Positions 25,914 to 35,655 of a DNA stretch of 52,821 nt are shown in pieces. The notes below the pieces were generated by a model, which saw only the letters and a list, made by a program, of their open reading frames with translations, searched no databases and was not told where the DNA came from. This DNA comes from Herpetosiphonaceae bacterium (GTDB taxonomy: Bacteria > Chloroflexota > Chloroflexia > Chloroflexales > Kallotenuaceae). Made by a program: the position numbers and the translations under genes. The stretch is from positions 1-52,821 of the forward strand of contig DASUTC010000184.1 in the NCBI GenBank assembly GCA_036374795.1, read 5' to 3'. Every line of letters starts with the position of its first letter. Positions within the stretch are counted from its first letter, which is position 1.

Positions 25914-26876
25914 ATGACCGATCGCGTGCTGCCCGATCTCCCGCCCGCCGATCTCGCCGGGACCGGCATCGCCGGTCCCGATCCGCTGGCTCTCTATCTC
26001 GCGACCCTTGCGCCGTCGAGTCAGCGCACGGTGATCCGCAGCCTGAAGGCGATTGCCCGGCTTCTGGGCGTGCCCTACCAGGCGGTGCCCTGGCGCGCGC
26101 TGCGCTACCCGCATGTGGTCGCCATCCGCGCCCAGCTCCTGGACCGCGATCTTGCTCCGGCGACGATCAACGTCGCGCTAGCCGCTCTGCGCGGGATTGC
26201 CCGCGAGGCGTGGAAGCTCCAGCTCCTCAGCGCCGAAGAGCTGGCCCGCATCACCAGTGTGAAAGGCGCGCGGGGCACGCGCCTCCCCGCCGGGCGCTCG
26301 GTCAGCCGGGGCGAGCTGGCGGCGCTCCTCGCGGCGTGTGCGGCGGATCAAACCCCCGCTGGGATTCGGGACGGGGCGCTGATTGCGGTGCTGTATGCCG
26401 GGGGCTTACGCCGCGCCGAGCTGGCCGGGCTGACGATCGGGGATTGGACGGCGGAGACGGCCGAGCTACGCATCCGGCACGGCAAAGGAAAGAAGCAGCG
26501 CCGGATCTATCTCGTCGTCGGCGCTGCCCAGGCGCTGGCGGATTGGATCGGGGTGCGGGGTACGTGGCCGGGACCACTGTTTGTCGCGATTAATAAAGGG
26601 GGACGGCTGGGCAGGCAGCAGCTCACGGCGCAGGCGGTCTACAATGTGCTCCAGAAGCGTGCCCAGGCTGCCGGGATCACCGAGCTGTCACCGCACGATT
26701 TGCGGCGGACCTTCGTCGGGGATCTGCTGGACGCCGGGGCGGATATCGCCACGGTGCAGCAGCTGGCGGGGCATGCCAACGTGCAGACCACGGCGCGGTA
26801 TGACCGGCGCGGGGAAGCTGCCAAACGCAAGGCGATCGATCTCCTCCATGTCCCGTACACCCAGCGCCACCGATAG
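25914..26876 (+). CDS. tyrosine recombinase (XerC/phage-integrase family)
   Basis: 320 residues, core-binding domain followed by the catalytic domain. Catalytic set: Arg166 in LYAGGLRRAEL, Lys in RHGKGKKQRRIYL, His261 and Arg264 in LSPHDLRRTF, His287 in LAGHANVQTT and Tyr296 in TARYDRRG. All are present, so it should be active. A second ATG two codons upstream (25908) is possible; no strong Shine-Dalgarno site decides. The 60 bases upstream are unusually AT-rich and contain the inverted pair AAATAGC/GCTATTT (25855-25861, 25886-25892), a candidate recombination site. It is standalone, with no excisionase visible. Confidence 0.9.
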   Translation: MTDRVLPDLPPADLAGTGIAGPDPLALYLATLAPSSQRTVIRSLKAIARLLGVPYQAVPWRALRYPHVVAIRAQLLDRDLAPATINVALAALRGIAREAWKLQLLSAEELARITSVKGARGTRLPAGRSVSRGELAALLAACAADQTPAGIRDGALIAVLYAGGLRRAELAGLTIGDWTAETAELRIRHGKGKKQRRIYLVVGAAQALADWIGVRGTWPGPLFVAINKGGRLGRQQLTAQAVYNVLQKRAQAAGITELSPHDLRRTFVGDLLDAGADIATVQQLAGHANVQTTARYDRRGEAAKRKAIDLLHVPYTQRHR

Positions 26877-26960
26877 CTCACGACCTAGAATGATCGGTGC
26901 CAACTCTACGCCCAGAAAACGTCCTACGGCATCCCTCAGAGGGTTCCTCCGCTCCGACGG

Positions 26961-27860
26961 CTACCTCGACTGCTGATAGTCCGGTGCGAGGCCAAGCTGC
27001 TTGAACGTCTCCTTAATCGTCAGATCGATCACCTCCGGCGCGATGCCGTCGGGCGCGTTAGCCTCGATGACGAGTCGCAGCGAGACGCGCGCCCCTTGAT
27101 TCTTCAAAGGCACGATCACCCCCGTCGTAATTTTCGAGAGCTGCGCAAGATCAACATTGCTCACATCGATCGTCAAGAGGCGCGGCTTTTCGTGCCGGGT
27201 ACGCGATGGACGCACCAGCTCCACACCCTGAAGCTGCTCCATCCGACTCGCGTTGAGCCCATCCATGCCGCCTGTCGGCTCGTCCCCATCGATCGCGATC
27301 TGGAACAGCCCCTGCTCCATGCCTCGCTTTAGCGCAGCGCTGAGCACCTGCCGCCCCTCGATCGGGCGCGGGGCATCGTGCTGCACAAGCGCGGCCCAGA
27401 GATCGTCGCGCCGTCGCCGCGCACTTCCTGAGGGCCAGATCGATGGTTCGACCAGCAACTCAACGGGAATCTCCCCCACCGGGTCCGTCCGTGGAACAAG
27501 ATGCTCGCGCGCGTAGGCCGCCGTCACGATCCACGATGTGGGCGCAATCTCGATTGTGATCTGCGGATTATGCGTCCCAACGCGCCCATTGGCGCTCTCG
27601 ACGGGCAGACCTTGCTCGTCGCCAACGGCATAGCCGAGCAAGCCCTCGCGGCAGCCGCGATCGATCGCGTCGATCACCACCTGCTTGTCGGCCAGCATCG
27701 GCAGATAGGGGAACTGCACAAAGGCTTCCCAGAGCTTCTGCGTTGACATCGCCTCGGCATGCTTCGGCCAGATCCCAAAATGATTGCTTGCCAGCAGCGA
27801 TGGCGCAAGCGCATCCAGGTAGCGATCCTTGGCAGTAAGCACCGCTGTGCTGCGCAGCCG
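26961..27860 (-). pseudogene. DUF499 ATPase, C-terminal fragment
   Basis: About 297 codons of the C-terminal part of the large DUF499 ATPases (normally around 1000 residues, found in defence islands): HVRQRLRSTAVLTAKDRYLD, SNHFGIWP, LWEAFVQFPYLPMLADKQVV, EGLLGYAVGD and the terminal SLRLVIEANAPDGIAPEVID, LTIKETFKQLGLAPDY. The NTPase core is missing. The sense frame begins abruptly at about 27860, adjoining the end of the DUF4926 gene, so a rearrangement joined them. A defence locus was probably once here. Confidence 0.65.
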
Positions 27861-27875
27861 TTGGCGTACATGCGC

Positions 27876-28115
27876 TCAGGCGTGCGGTGCCGCAGCCACA
27901 CTCCAGGCATGGGCAATCTCACGCGCGCCGATGGGCCGGACCTGATCGGCGCGGAGCGATACGACGGCCAGGGTCTGGCCGTTCAAGGCCACAAATTCGA
28001 CTTCGTAGCCCGCACCGCCGCCGTGGACCAGCACGACGGTGCCGACATCACCGGCGACCAGATCATAGTCCGGCAGATCTTCGGTCAGCACAACGCTGGA
28101 ACGTTCGTCCATCAT
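27876..28115 (-). CDS. DUF4926 protein
   Basis: 79 residues from the first of two adjacent ATG codons behind GAGGAGG: VLTEDLPDYDLVAGDVGTVV, GAGYEVEFVALNGQTLAVV and SLRADQVRPI. This is the complete DUF4926 domain (L..D.pe.gL..GDvGtVV.v..g..yeVEF....G.T.a..tL...qlr). It is commonly encoded next to a DUF6883 gene, as here, with 10 bases between them. Confidence 0.8.
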   Translation of the reverse strand: MMDERSSVVLTEDLPDYDLVAGDVGTVVLVHGGGAGYEVEFVALNGQTLAVVSLRADQVRPIGAREIAHAWSVAAAPHA

Positions 28116-28125
28116 CGTATCCTCC

Positions 28126-28476
28126 TCACGCGGGATACGCGGTGACAAGCCGCGGGATCGTCTCGCCTGTTTCAATAAACCATACCACACGCACCAGCGG
28201 TCCTCGGCCATCCGGGGCTACGAGCGGCCCAGCGACGACGTAGCGTGTGCCAAAGGGCGACGGTTCGACCTGCTGCACCTCATGATCGCGCGCATGTTGG
28301 CGCAACGCCGTTGCCAGGATCTCCCACTGCGCCGGCACGAAGCCGAAGCGCATAAAGAAGCGCGCCTTGCTCTGGCCGTCGCGGTGGCTGAGCGACAGCA
28401 GGTACGCGGTAATCTTTTGTTGCGGCACGAGCGTCCAGCGTGGAGATGGTGGGATGTACCGGGGTGGTGTGCGCAA
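28126..28476 (-). CDS. DUF6883 domain protein
   Basis: About 116 residues: RYIPPSPRWTLVPQQKITAY, LLSLSHRDGQSKARFFMRFG, FVPAQWEILATALRQHARDH and VAGPLVAPDGRGPLVRVVWF. The K(i)xxYLLxxxHxxGxxKAxFFxxxGF pattern is that of DUF6883. A GTG at 28476 serves as start. The 5' side runs into a different exported-protein gene without a proper leader, so a few N-terminal residues may be foreign. The DUF6883-DUF4926 pair behaves like a toxin-immunity or toxin-antitoxin module; that role is inferred from association only. Confidence 0.65.
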   Translation of the reverse strand: MRTPPRYIPPSPRWTLVPQQKITAYLLSLSHRDGQSKARFFMRFGFVPAQWEILATALRQHARDHEVQQVEPSPFGTRYVVAGPLVAPDGRGPLVRVVWFIETGETIPRLVTAYPA

Positions 28477-28702
28477 CGTTCACAACCACGAGCTGGGCCG
28501 GGATCTCGGTGCCGCCGATCTCGACGGCAGGCCAGGTGGCCTGGTCTGTGCCCACGACGGTGATGCGGACGCCGGTGGAGGACTGAATGAGCTGCGCTTG
28601 GACAGGCTCGGCGGTGATCGTGGGGTTGGGGCTGCTCAGGGTAAGCGTAGCACTGACCAGGACGATGCATGTGATGTGCTGCATGCGTGTGGTATCCTTC
28701 AT
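28477..28702 (-). pseudogene. small exported protein, 3' end replaced
   Basis: MQHITCIVLVSATLTLSS (signal peptide), NPTITAEPVQAQLIQSSTG and WPAVEIGGTEIPAQLVVVN. It is paralogous to the 78-residue protein at 31972-32208 (LSSPTATLTAQSGAQKMEI, SPTMEIGGRPTRF). Its frame would continue over the DUF6883 coding sequence, so the authentic 3' end has probably been lost at about 28477. Confidence 0.45.
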
Positions 28703-28974
28703 TAACCAACCACAGCGACCGACCGGAGCACGGTCCCGCCGCCGACTCAGCGTCCGGCTGCAACCTTCTCCGCTGGATCGCGTATCTGTGCCGTGACGAT
28801 TCCCCCAGCTCGACACGGCTCCCATGCACCGACCCTGGAGCCATCCCTGCGGCACGACCATCCGGGCATCCTGCCACCGTCTTGAAAGCGCAGGATGCGG
28901 GGAATCCGTCGGTGGTTTGAGAAGCTAAGATTATCGGTATCATTGATTCGCTCGGACGAAGGAGACGCATTGCG

Positions 28975-29157
28975 ATGGATACGACGAGTATTGCCCACTT
29001 CTTGCGCGCCATTGCCTGGTTGTTGTTCGCCTTGTTCCTGTTAGGGCTGGCTACGCTCTCCATGGGGTCGCTCCTCGGTGTGATCATTCTGGTGGTTGCG
29101 TGTGGCGCGGCCCTCCAAGGCATGGTGGTGGTCTGGTCCACCACAAAGAACTCGTAG
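28975..29157 (+). CDS. small membrane protein (60 aa)
   Basis: MDTTSIAHFLRAIAWLLFAL, FLLGLATLSMGSLLGVIILV and ACGAALQGMVVVW form two transmembrane helices with a short loop. AAGGAG lies 13 bases upstream. The gene ends 40 bases before repeat copy B1. No family is recognised. Confidence 0.6.
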   Translation: MDTTSIAHFLRAIAWLLFALFLLGLATLSMGSLLGVIILVVACGAALQGMVVVWSTTKNS

Positions 29158-29197
29158 CACCACGATCATCGAGCGAGCATCCCTCTTTGGACTCCCT

Positions 29198-29519
29198 GCT
29201 GCGGGCCAGCGGAGCCTCGGACGCCGCGCGTGTCCCGTGCGTTCGGCGCGGAGCGGCCCGCGTACCACGCGGCAGCGGGGCGCGTGGCACGGCTGAGGCG
29301 CGTCCCGGTGCTGGCACCATCCTCGCACACCAGCACTACCCTTGAACAGCAGAAAACGCTTGCCACCTGATGCGCCGATGATGGGCCTCCCCCGCTGCCA
29401 GCAGGAGGGCGAACCGCCTGCACCCCAAGCGAACGCCAGTGAGCGCCGCCCTGGGCGCTGGGTGACGGCGGCAACGAGCCTGCCCCCGGCAGGCGCAGGA
29501 GCCCAAAGTCCGCGCCGTA
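29198..29519. repeat. dispersed repeat family B, copy 1
   Basis: Starts GCTGCGGGCCAGCG. Blocks in order: GCGGAGCGGCCCGCGTACC, GGCGCGTGGCACGGCT, CCATCCTCGCACACCAGCAC, GAACAGCAGAAAACGCTTG, AGCGAACGCCAGTGAGCGCC and GCCCAAAG. Outer arms GCGGGCC/GGCCCGC allow folding. It lacks a convincing reading frame and lies between convergent genes. Confidence 0.7.
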
Positions 29520-29571
29520 GGGCGGCCCGTCTGCTCCAGCGCGCCATCCTGGTCACCTCCGTCTCCGCATG

Positions 29572-29607
29572 CCGGCTCTCGTCACCAAAAAAGGTGACGA
29601 GAGCCGG
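29572..29607 (-). terminator. perfect hairpin terminator of the GH16 gene
   Basis: A 15-bp stem CCGGCTCTCGTCACC with its exact complement around an A6 loop (T6 on the minus strand), 15 bases beyond the GH16 stop codon. Confidence 0.75.
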
Positions 29608-29621
29608 GCATGGTACAACGT

Positions 29622-31319
29622 TTATGGCGTACCCAGGTACAGATCATCGACATAGGCCGTGCCAGCGGCGTGATCTTGTACCTGAACGATCAAACTGGTG
29701 TTGGACCCGGTGTTGAACGCGAACGAGCAGGGCGTCCAGGTGCTGGTTGCGTCACAGGCCGTTGTGCCGATATAGCCCCATGTGCCGTTGTACACCACGA
29801 TCTGCACCCGGCCCGACCCTTTGAGCCAGAAGCGGGCGACATAGTCCGTGTTGGTCGGAACGTCTGTGACCGCCTGGTACGGGCCGGTGCCGGAGCCATA
29901 CGGCTGCGTCGTCGACATCACGAAGGCCCAGTTCCCCGTATGGGTCTTGCCCGCGCCGGGTTGACCGATCGACCAGCTGCTCCCGACCGCGTTCCAGTTG
30001 GCATTTCCACTTTCGAGGCCGGGGTTGGTGAGCTGATTCCTATCCCTCGGTGGGCCCAGGTAGAGATCATCGAGATAGGCCGTGCCAGCGCCGTGATCTT
30101 GCATTTGGATGATCAGGCCGGTGTTGGACCCGGTGTTGAACGCGAACGAGCAGGGCGTCCAGGTGCTGGTTGCGTTACAGTGCGCACCGCCGATATACTC
30201 CCACCCGTCGTTGTTCACAGTCATCCTGACATTGCCCGAGCCTTTGAGCCAGAAGCTGGCGACATAGTCCGTGTTGCGAGGGACCACGCCGATCTGCTGG
30301 TATGGGCCGGTGCCGGAGCCATACGGCTGCGTCGTCGACATCACGAAGGCGGCGCTGCCCCCGGAGGTGTTGCCCGCGCCGGGTTGACCAATCGACCAGC
30401 TGCCCCCAAGCGCGTTCCAGCCAGCCGTTCCGCTTTCGAGGTCAGGGTTGCTCAGATCATTGAGCGAGGGCGGCGTCGGGTTCGGTGGGGTGTAGTACCG
30501 CACATAGTCGATAAAGTATTGCATCGGGAACCGGCTGTTCGCATCAGGGGCGCCGGGCCAATGACCACCGATCGCGAGGTTAAGGAGGAGAAAGTGGGGC
30601 TGCCGCAGTTCGCTCTGCTCGGCGGTGCTGATATTCAGCGTGTAGTAGTGCAGCCCATCCATGAACCAGCGAATGTGGGTGGCATCCCGCTCAATCGCAA
30701 AGGTGTGATACCCATCGGCGAAGATCCCCGCGGGCAACGTGTACGATCCGCCTCTGCTGATATGCGCGGTGTTACAGCCTTCGAGATCGGTGCTCCAATG
30801 GGCCGCGGCATGGACTTGGTTATCGCGATTATCGCCGCCCACCAATTCCATGATATCGATTTCCCCATTGTTCGGCCAGCAGCCGTTGTGGGGTCCCATC
30901 GTCCAGAAGGCCGGCCAGGCACCCTTACTGTAGGGCAGCTTGGCCCGCATCTCGATGCGCCCGTCGCCGAAGAACCGTTTCCCGTTGGTATGCAGGCTCG
31001 CCGACGTGTACGCGTAGCCGGCGTAGGATTCTGGGTGCCCCTCGATCAGCAGCTGGCCTTGCTCGATGCGGGCGTTCTTCGGGCGCTCAGTGTAATATTG
31101 TAGTTCCCCATTCTCTGGACGTGGACGAGGAGGCTCGTAGCTCCAGGTGGATAAGTCGATGGTCGGGCCATTGAATTCGTCGCTCCACGCCAACGTCCAG
31201 CCAGTTTGGGCGAGGGGGGCACCGGAGGCGGTCTGCATCAAGCTCGCTGCGCCACCGCCCCCGAACACCACGGCCACCAGCAGACACACCTGACGGAGTG
31301 CTCGTGCCTGGGTACCCAT
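29622..31319 (-). CDS. secreted GH16 beta-glucanase with two C-terminal carbohydrate-binding-like modules
   Basis: 565 residues behind GGAGGAG. An N-terminal signal/anchor (LRQVCLLVAVVFGGGGAASL) is followed by a GH16 domain (about 38-280): TLAWSDEFNGPTIDLSTWSY, the catalytic motif GEIDIMELVG with nucleophile Glu153, Asp155 and acid/base Glu158, and HTFAIERDATHIRWFMDG. It should cleave beta-1,3 or mixed-linked glucans such as laminarin. Two homologous modules of about 130 residues follow (LESGTAGWNALGGSWSIGQP and LESGNANWNAVGSSWSIGQP, each ending DDLYLG), like CBM4/9-type jelly rolls. The two modules share long near-identical DNA blocks. The DNA upstream and downstream carries repeat family B. 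Confidence 0.92.
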   Translation of the reverse strand: MGTQARALRQVCLLVAVVFGGGGAASLMQTASGAPLAQTGWTLAWSDEFNGPTIDLSTWSYEPPRPRPENGELQYYTERPKNARIEQGQLLIEGHPESYAGYAYTSASLHTNGKRFFGDGRIEMRAKLPYSKGAWPAFWTMGPHNGCWPNNGEIDIMELVGGDNRDNQVHAAAHWSTDLEGCNTAHISRGGSYTLPAGIFADGYHTFAIERDATHIRWFMDGLHYYTLNISTAEQSELRQPHFLLLNLAIGGHWPGAPDANSRFPMQYFIDYVRYYTPPNPTPPSLNDLSNPDLESGTAGWNALGGSWSIGQPGAGNTSGGSAAFVMSTTQPYGSGTGPYQQIGVVPRNTDYVASFWLKGSGNVRMTVNNDGWEYIGGAHCNATSTWTPCSFAFNTGSNTGLIIQMQDHGAGTAYLDDLYLGPPRDRNQLTNPGLESGNANWNAVGSSWSIGQPGAGKTHTGNWAFVMSTTQPYGSGTGPYQAVTDVPTNTDYVARFWLKGSGRVQIVVYNGTWGYIGTTACDATSTWTPCSFAFNTGSNTSLIVQVQDHAAGTAYVDDLYLGTP

Positions 31320-31603
31320 ATCTCCTCCTTCTTGAACCGAGTCGGATGCAGAGGACTGATATCCTGCACCACACAGCGGCTAGCAAGAACGTAACCATCG
31401 CAGAATTCTGGTCCAAAACACCGGTTTGAAGGAGCGCATCAGAGGAAACGCAGCTAGGGTGGAACATCCACGCATCTCCGGTTGGCGCGGTCACGGGATG
31501 ACCGAAAGGTTGAATCCCATGGGTACATCCGCTGGGTCAGGCTGTCATCGCGACGTGTCATCTCACTCCTGATGGGAGGAGTCGTGACCCAACCTCATGC
31601 ACG

Positions 31604-31928
31604 GCTGCGGGCCAGCGCAGCCTCAGCCGCCGAACCTGCTTCGTGCGGCTGGCGCGGAGCGGCCCGCGTACCACGCGGCAGCCTGGGCGCGTGGCACGGC
31701 TAAGGCGCTTCCCGGTGTCGGCACCATCCTCGCACACCAGCACTACCCCGGAACAGCAGAAAACGCTTGACACCTGATGCGCCGATGCCGGGCCTCCCCC
31801 GCTGCCAGCAGGAGGGCGAACCGCCCGAATGCCAAGCGAACGCCAGTGAGCGCCGCCCTGGGCGCTGGACGACGGCGGCAACGAGTGTGAGCATAGCGAA
31901 CGCGCAGTAGCCCAAAGCCCGCGCAGCA
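31604..31928. repeat. dispersed repeat family B, copy 2
   Basis: Same ordered blocks as at 29198-29519. In this copy an inner pair AGCCGC...GCGGCT sits inside the outer GCGGGCC...GGCCCGC arms. It lies 285 bases upstream of the GH16 start. The intervening 31320-31603 shows nothing coding. Confidence 0.7.
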
Positions 31929-31971
31929 GGTGTGGAGCAGGGGGAGATCTAGACTATGTCACGCGCCGATC

Positions 31972-32208
31972 CTACCATAGACGATCCGCTGTTGCGGGCA
32001 ACGGCGACGAGTTGAACCGAGTCGGCCTACCGCCGATCTCCATCGTGGGCGAGGTGGTCACGCCTGCTCCCGCAAATGGAAGGCAGACGCTGGTTGCACC
32101 CTGGGCGATCTCCATCTTTTGTGCGCCCGACTGGGCGGTGAGCGTGGCGGTGGGGCTGCTCAGGACAATCTCAATGATGAATAGCAGGATGACATTGATA
32201 CGATGCAT
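31972..32208 (-). CDS. small exported protein (78 aa)
   Basis: MHRINVILLFIIEIVLSSPT is a signal peptide; the mature part reads LTAQSGAQKMEIAQGATSVC, LPFAGAGVTTSPTMEIGG. It is a paralogue of the fragment at 28477-28702. An upstream ATG in frame exists but would put a non-hydrophobic stretch before the signal. No family is recognised. No gene is seen in 32209-32811. Confidence 0.5.
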   Translation of the reverse strand: MHRINVILLFIIEIVLSSPTATLTAQSGAQKMEIAQGATSVCLPFAGAGVTTSPTMEIGGRPTRFNSSPLPATADRLW

Positions 32209-32811
32209 AGCTGTGTTTGAGAAATCATGGGTATCGGTAATCAGGGTCCTCGTCATGCGCAGCCCAAGAGCGGAGTCAGGGGCGTTCACCGACGTAATTC
32301 CCGACAGCTAGGAGTGTATGCAGCAAGCACCCCTGCCCACGGGATCTTTGGCCTATTTATCCTCCACGGCCCATCCTCCCCCAGGACTTCCGTACTATAT
32401 CGCATTTGTTTAAAAGTGTTACTCTATTCCGCAGGGAATCCTCTCCGTCCATCCACCTGCACCGATCTACACACACCGGCGTGCCGTTTCACCATGCCTA
32501 CCGGCCTCAGCCCGCCTGAGAAGTTGGCCCACCACGCCGCGTGCTGTCGCACCATTCTTGACACCACTCGATCACGCGACCACCTATCGGCTCCATGATC
32601 TGACGCGTGCGCCGGTCGTACGTGGGGAGGAGGAGCCATCCAGAACAAACACCTGCGCTGTGCTCGCGCAATCAACGGATTGGCGTGCCGATCGCACATC
32701 CATTGTGAGTGTTCCCGTTTGGAACCTTCCGTGGTCGGCGTGGGCCGACGACGAAATCCATGCTCCATGGCCTGGTTCTCGGAGCGTATCACCTATCTTT
32801 GGAGGAGTACG

Positions 32812-34419
32812 ATGTTCCATCCACTATCCCCATCCAGGCGTGCCGTTCTGAAGCAGCGGACACGCATCGTGCCGCTCATCCTGCTCATCCTCCTCGGACT
32901 GAGCTTCCTCGGTCCACGCCTGCCAGCACGTCCCGCCCAGGCGGCACCGTGGTCACTGACGGCTGCCCAACGCCGGGCCTACCTCCAGTACTATGCGCCC
33001 GTCATCCTCAAGCGCGGCGATGAAAATGACGGCAAAGCGGGCCGCGACTGGCTCACCAACTATGACTTCGACCAGGATCACAACTTTGCCACCAATCGCG
33101 TCAACTGGCGCAATATCAATCAGTATGTGGCCGCGGCCACGAGCGGCTCCGGCAGCTATAGCCACTGGCGCATTCGCCCCACGCTCTACAGCAGCCTGAT
33201 CGAGTACATGGATGGGAGCAGCAAGTCGCTGGTCATGCTGTATCATGTCTATAACGCCGCCGATAAAGATGGCAGCCAGATCCACGACTGGGAGCGCGTA
33301 GAAATCGCGGTGCGCGGCGTCACCGGCACGCCGGGTAGCAGCGGCGAGGTGGTTAATCATGTGACCGTCACGCATCATCACGATCATATCATCCGCCGCT
33401 CCTACGATGCGGGTCTAAATTTTATGTCGAACACGACCGGCAAGCATGTGTTGATCTGGCAAGCCGATGAAAGCGACTCGACGGTGTGTGGCACCTATGG
33501 GCATGAACTGCGCTTTGTCAAGAATTCCTATAGCTCCATTGCCGGTCAGTCCTCCTTCGCAAATGCCGAAGTGAATGTCAGCGGCAAAGACGAAGCGAAG
33601 AATGTCCACTATGTGTTTGTGCCGGACGGATCATCCGCCGCCGTCAGTAGCTGGAGCGCCAAAGCGCTGAGCTATGCGACCGCTGGGAGTCTCGCCAGCC
33701 GCGTCGATAACGAGAACACCGTGGACTGGTATCAGGTGAAGCGCCTGACCTATGAGCTTCAGGATCTGGCCGATATTTTCCCGACCCACTGGCAGCACAG
33801 TGCCTGGTCCACCCATTGGCTGTCGAGTGAGTCGGAAGACGTCTTGTTGGAAAGCCCTATTATCAACGAGGCCGGGCAGGCCGAGGTGAGCACGGGGCTG
33901 CAACGCTTTTATACCAAATCGCGGGACAACGGGAAGTCCGACTTAACCGATGGACGCGAGGGCATTCCCGAGAAAGATTGGTTCTACGGGGACTACGCGG
34001 TTGAACTGGACGAGGACTGTCCGTCTGGATCGAAGGAATTCGACGGCTACTCGGGGCAAGGACTGGACAGCTACGGACGCAGCCGTGGCGCGGCCAGCGG
34101 CTACTACACCTCGCATAACGCCTATTGGTGGCAACACGATTTCTTTGCTCACTCAGGACCGCTGGTGGATGCTGAGAACCGGGAGTCCGGGACCTGGCTC
34201 GTCGGCGCATGGTACACGGCAGCCAACGGCGGCTTCGATGGGCGGTGGGTCCAACTCTTCGACGATCGACCGGGGTCTGAGGCTACTCTGCCACTCCAGC
34301 CGACGGCGACACCACGACCGACGGCCACGCCAGGACCGACGGCCACGCCAGGACCGACGGCGACACCACGACCGACGGCGACACGGGAACCCATCACCTG
34401 CCCTCCCGAGTGTCGCTAA
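32812..34419 (+). CDS. secreted Vps62-like protein with Thr-Pro repeat tail
   Basis: 535 residues from the ATG behind GGAGGAG (MFHPLSPSRRAVLKQRTRIV). Signal peptide VPLILLILLGLSFLGPRLPA ends near AQA. The long globular domain contains QYYAPVILKRGDENDGKAGR, LVMLYHVYNAADKDG, IHDWERVEIAVRGV and HHDHIIRRSYDAG, the DWER and His-rich arrangement of Vps62/DUF946-type proteins. It ends in a low-complexity tail PTATPRPTATPGPTATP typical of Chloroflexota cell-surface proteins, here 12-15 bp DNA repeats prone to slippage. Function is unknown; location is extracellular. Confidence 0.8.
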   Translation: MFHPLSPSRRAVLKQRTRIVPLILLILLGLSFLGPRLPARPAQAAPWSLTAAQRRAYLQYYAPVILKRGDENDGKAGRDWLTNYDFDQDHNFATNRVNWRNINQYVAAATSGSGSYSHWRIRPTLYSSLIEYMDGSSKSLVMLYHVYNAADKDGSQIHDWERVEIAVRGVTGTPGSSGEVVNHVTVTHHHDHIIRRSYDAGLNFMSNTTGKHVLIWQADESDSTVCGTYGHELRFVKNSYSSIAGQSSFANAEVNVSGKDEAKNVHYVFVPDGSSAAVSSWSAKALSYATAGSLASRVDNENTVDWYQVKRLTYELQDLADIFPTHWQHSAWSTHWLSSESEDVLLESPIINEAGQAEVSTGLQRFYTKSRDNGKSDLTDGREGIPEKDWFYGDYAVELDEDCPSGSKEFDGYSGQGLDSYGRSRGAASGYYTSHNAYWWQHDFFAHSGPLVDAENRESGTWLVGAWYTAANGGFDGRWVQLFDDRPGSEATLPLQPTATPRPTATPGPTATPGPTATPRPTATREPITCPPECR

Positions 34420-34488
34420 TCGTTGCTCCGCCACTCTTTGGCTCGGTGCAGACGCGGCTGGAAAGGAAACCGTTACGTGGCTTGCCTG

Positions 34489-34525
34489 CCGAGCGCATCG
34501 TGTGCGACTTACACGATGCGCTCGG
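34489..34525 (+). terminator. 15-bp hairpin after the Vps62-like gene
   Basis: CCGAGCGCATCGTGT and its exact complement around a 7-base loop, 70 bases after the stop. A second, longer-range pair follows (34545-34559 with 34655-34669, GGGGCTCTTCGCCAA). Confidence 0.6.
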
Positions 34526-34812
34526 TCAACGTTGTCTCACCAAAGGGGCTCTTCGCCAAAGTTCGTGACATTGAACATACGTCAGCGCCACGGGCATTTT
34601 TTGAACACCATCAGCCTCGATCAGCGCTCGTGGTGCATCGCTCGATCACACAGATTGGCGAAGAGCCCCCATGATATGAGGAGGTTTGATCATTAAGAAC
34701 ATCAACGAGTTCATCGCATCTCCTTTCGAGAGGACTACGCACACAGAAATAGGTCGTTGCGTACCGACTGCCAGTACTACCGATCGGGCTGGCACGAACA
34801 CATGAATGAACT

Positions 34813-34982
34813 GCTGCGGGCCAGCGCAGCCTCAGCCGCCGAACCTGCTTCGTGCGGCTGGCGCGGAGCGGCCCGCGTACCACGCGGAAGCGGGGGCGCG
34901 TGGCACGGCTAAGGCGCTTCCCGGTGTCGGCACCATCCTCGCACACCAGCACTACCCCGGAACAGCAGAAACCGCTTGACAC
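34813..34982. repeat. dispersed repeat family B, copy 3 (5' half)
   Basis: Matches copy 2 almost exactly from GCTGCGGGCCAGCGCAGCC to the AGCAGAAACCGCTTGACAC end, then diverges into unrelated GC-rich sequence. No gene is recognised in 34670-35655 outside it. Confidence 0.7.
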
Positions 34983-35655
34983 GCCGCACCTCCGCCGGGA
35001 CTCCCCCGCTGGGCGGGTGCGGGCCGCTCTCGGACCGAACCCCAGGCGGCCCCGCCCCCACGGGCGGACAGGCCGCGCAGCCCGGGGCGGTGGGGCCAGC
35101 CGGGCACCGGGCCTGCTTCGCAGGGCTGGTAGGCGCGGGACCACCGTCGCAGGGGCACAGCGGGGATGGCACAGGATGCTCCATGCACCCGCAGATCCAA
35201 ATGTCGGTCGCCTGACAATCACACCGCTCCCGCCATCCCCAGCCCCATGACCGCGGCGAGGGGTGAGCGCCACGCCCAGGCGTGGCAGCGGAGATCGCCC
35301 TTCCAGAACCACCTGTGCCACGCCCCTTTGGCGCTGGCACATCTCCGCCGTGCGTACCCCTTGTGGTACCATGGCGGTAGGATCGACGGTGTCAGCACTG
35401 CGTTGCGAAACCACCGGATCGGCATGATCGAGCTGGAGCGGCACCGCCATCCTGAGCGATTCGCGTCTCCATGCTGTGGCAGCACGGTCGGCACCTGGCC
35501 CGCCAGCAGCGATCCGTTCCGGTCTGCTCGCTGCCGCGCCGGTGCGGGTGATGATCAGCCGCGGGTCGTCACTCGCATCGACCGCCCCGGCGCTGCCCCT
35601 GGGATGCCGCGGCACATTGGTCGTGTCCGTTGAACGTGAACGAGGAGCGAACACC

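Noticed and set aside
29198-29519. Reading repeat B as a protein-coding gene
   Set aside because: Short frames in different copies are not conserved in frame, and copies 3 and 4 are truncated at non-codon positions.
29610-31103. Long plus-strand open frame opposite the GH16 gene
   Set aside because: Repeats in it mirror the duplicated binding modules; the minus strand carries the GH16 catalytic motif and a proper start and terminator.
34290-34400. Short tandem repeats at the end of the Vps62-like gene as a regulatory array
   Set aside because: They encode the Thr-Pro tail (PTATPRPTATP) common in secreted Chloroflexota proteins.
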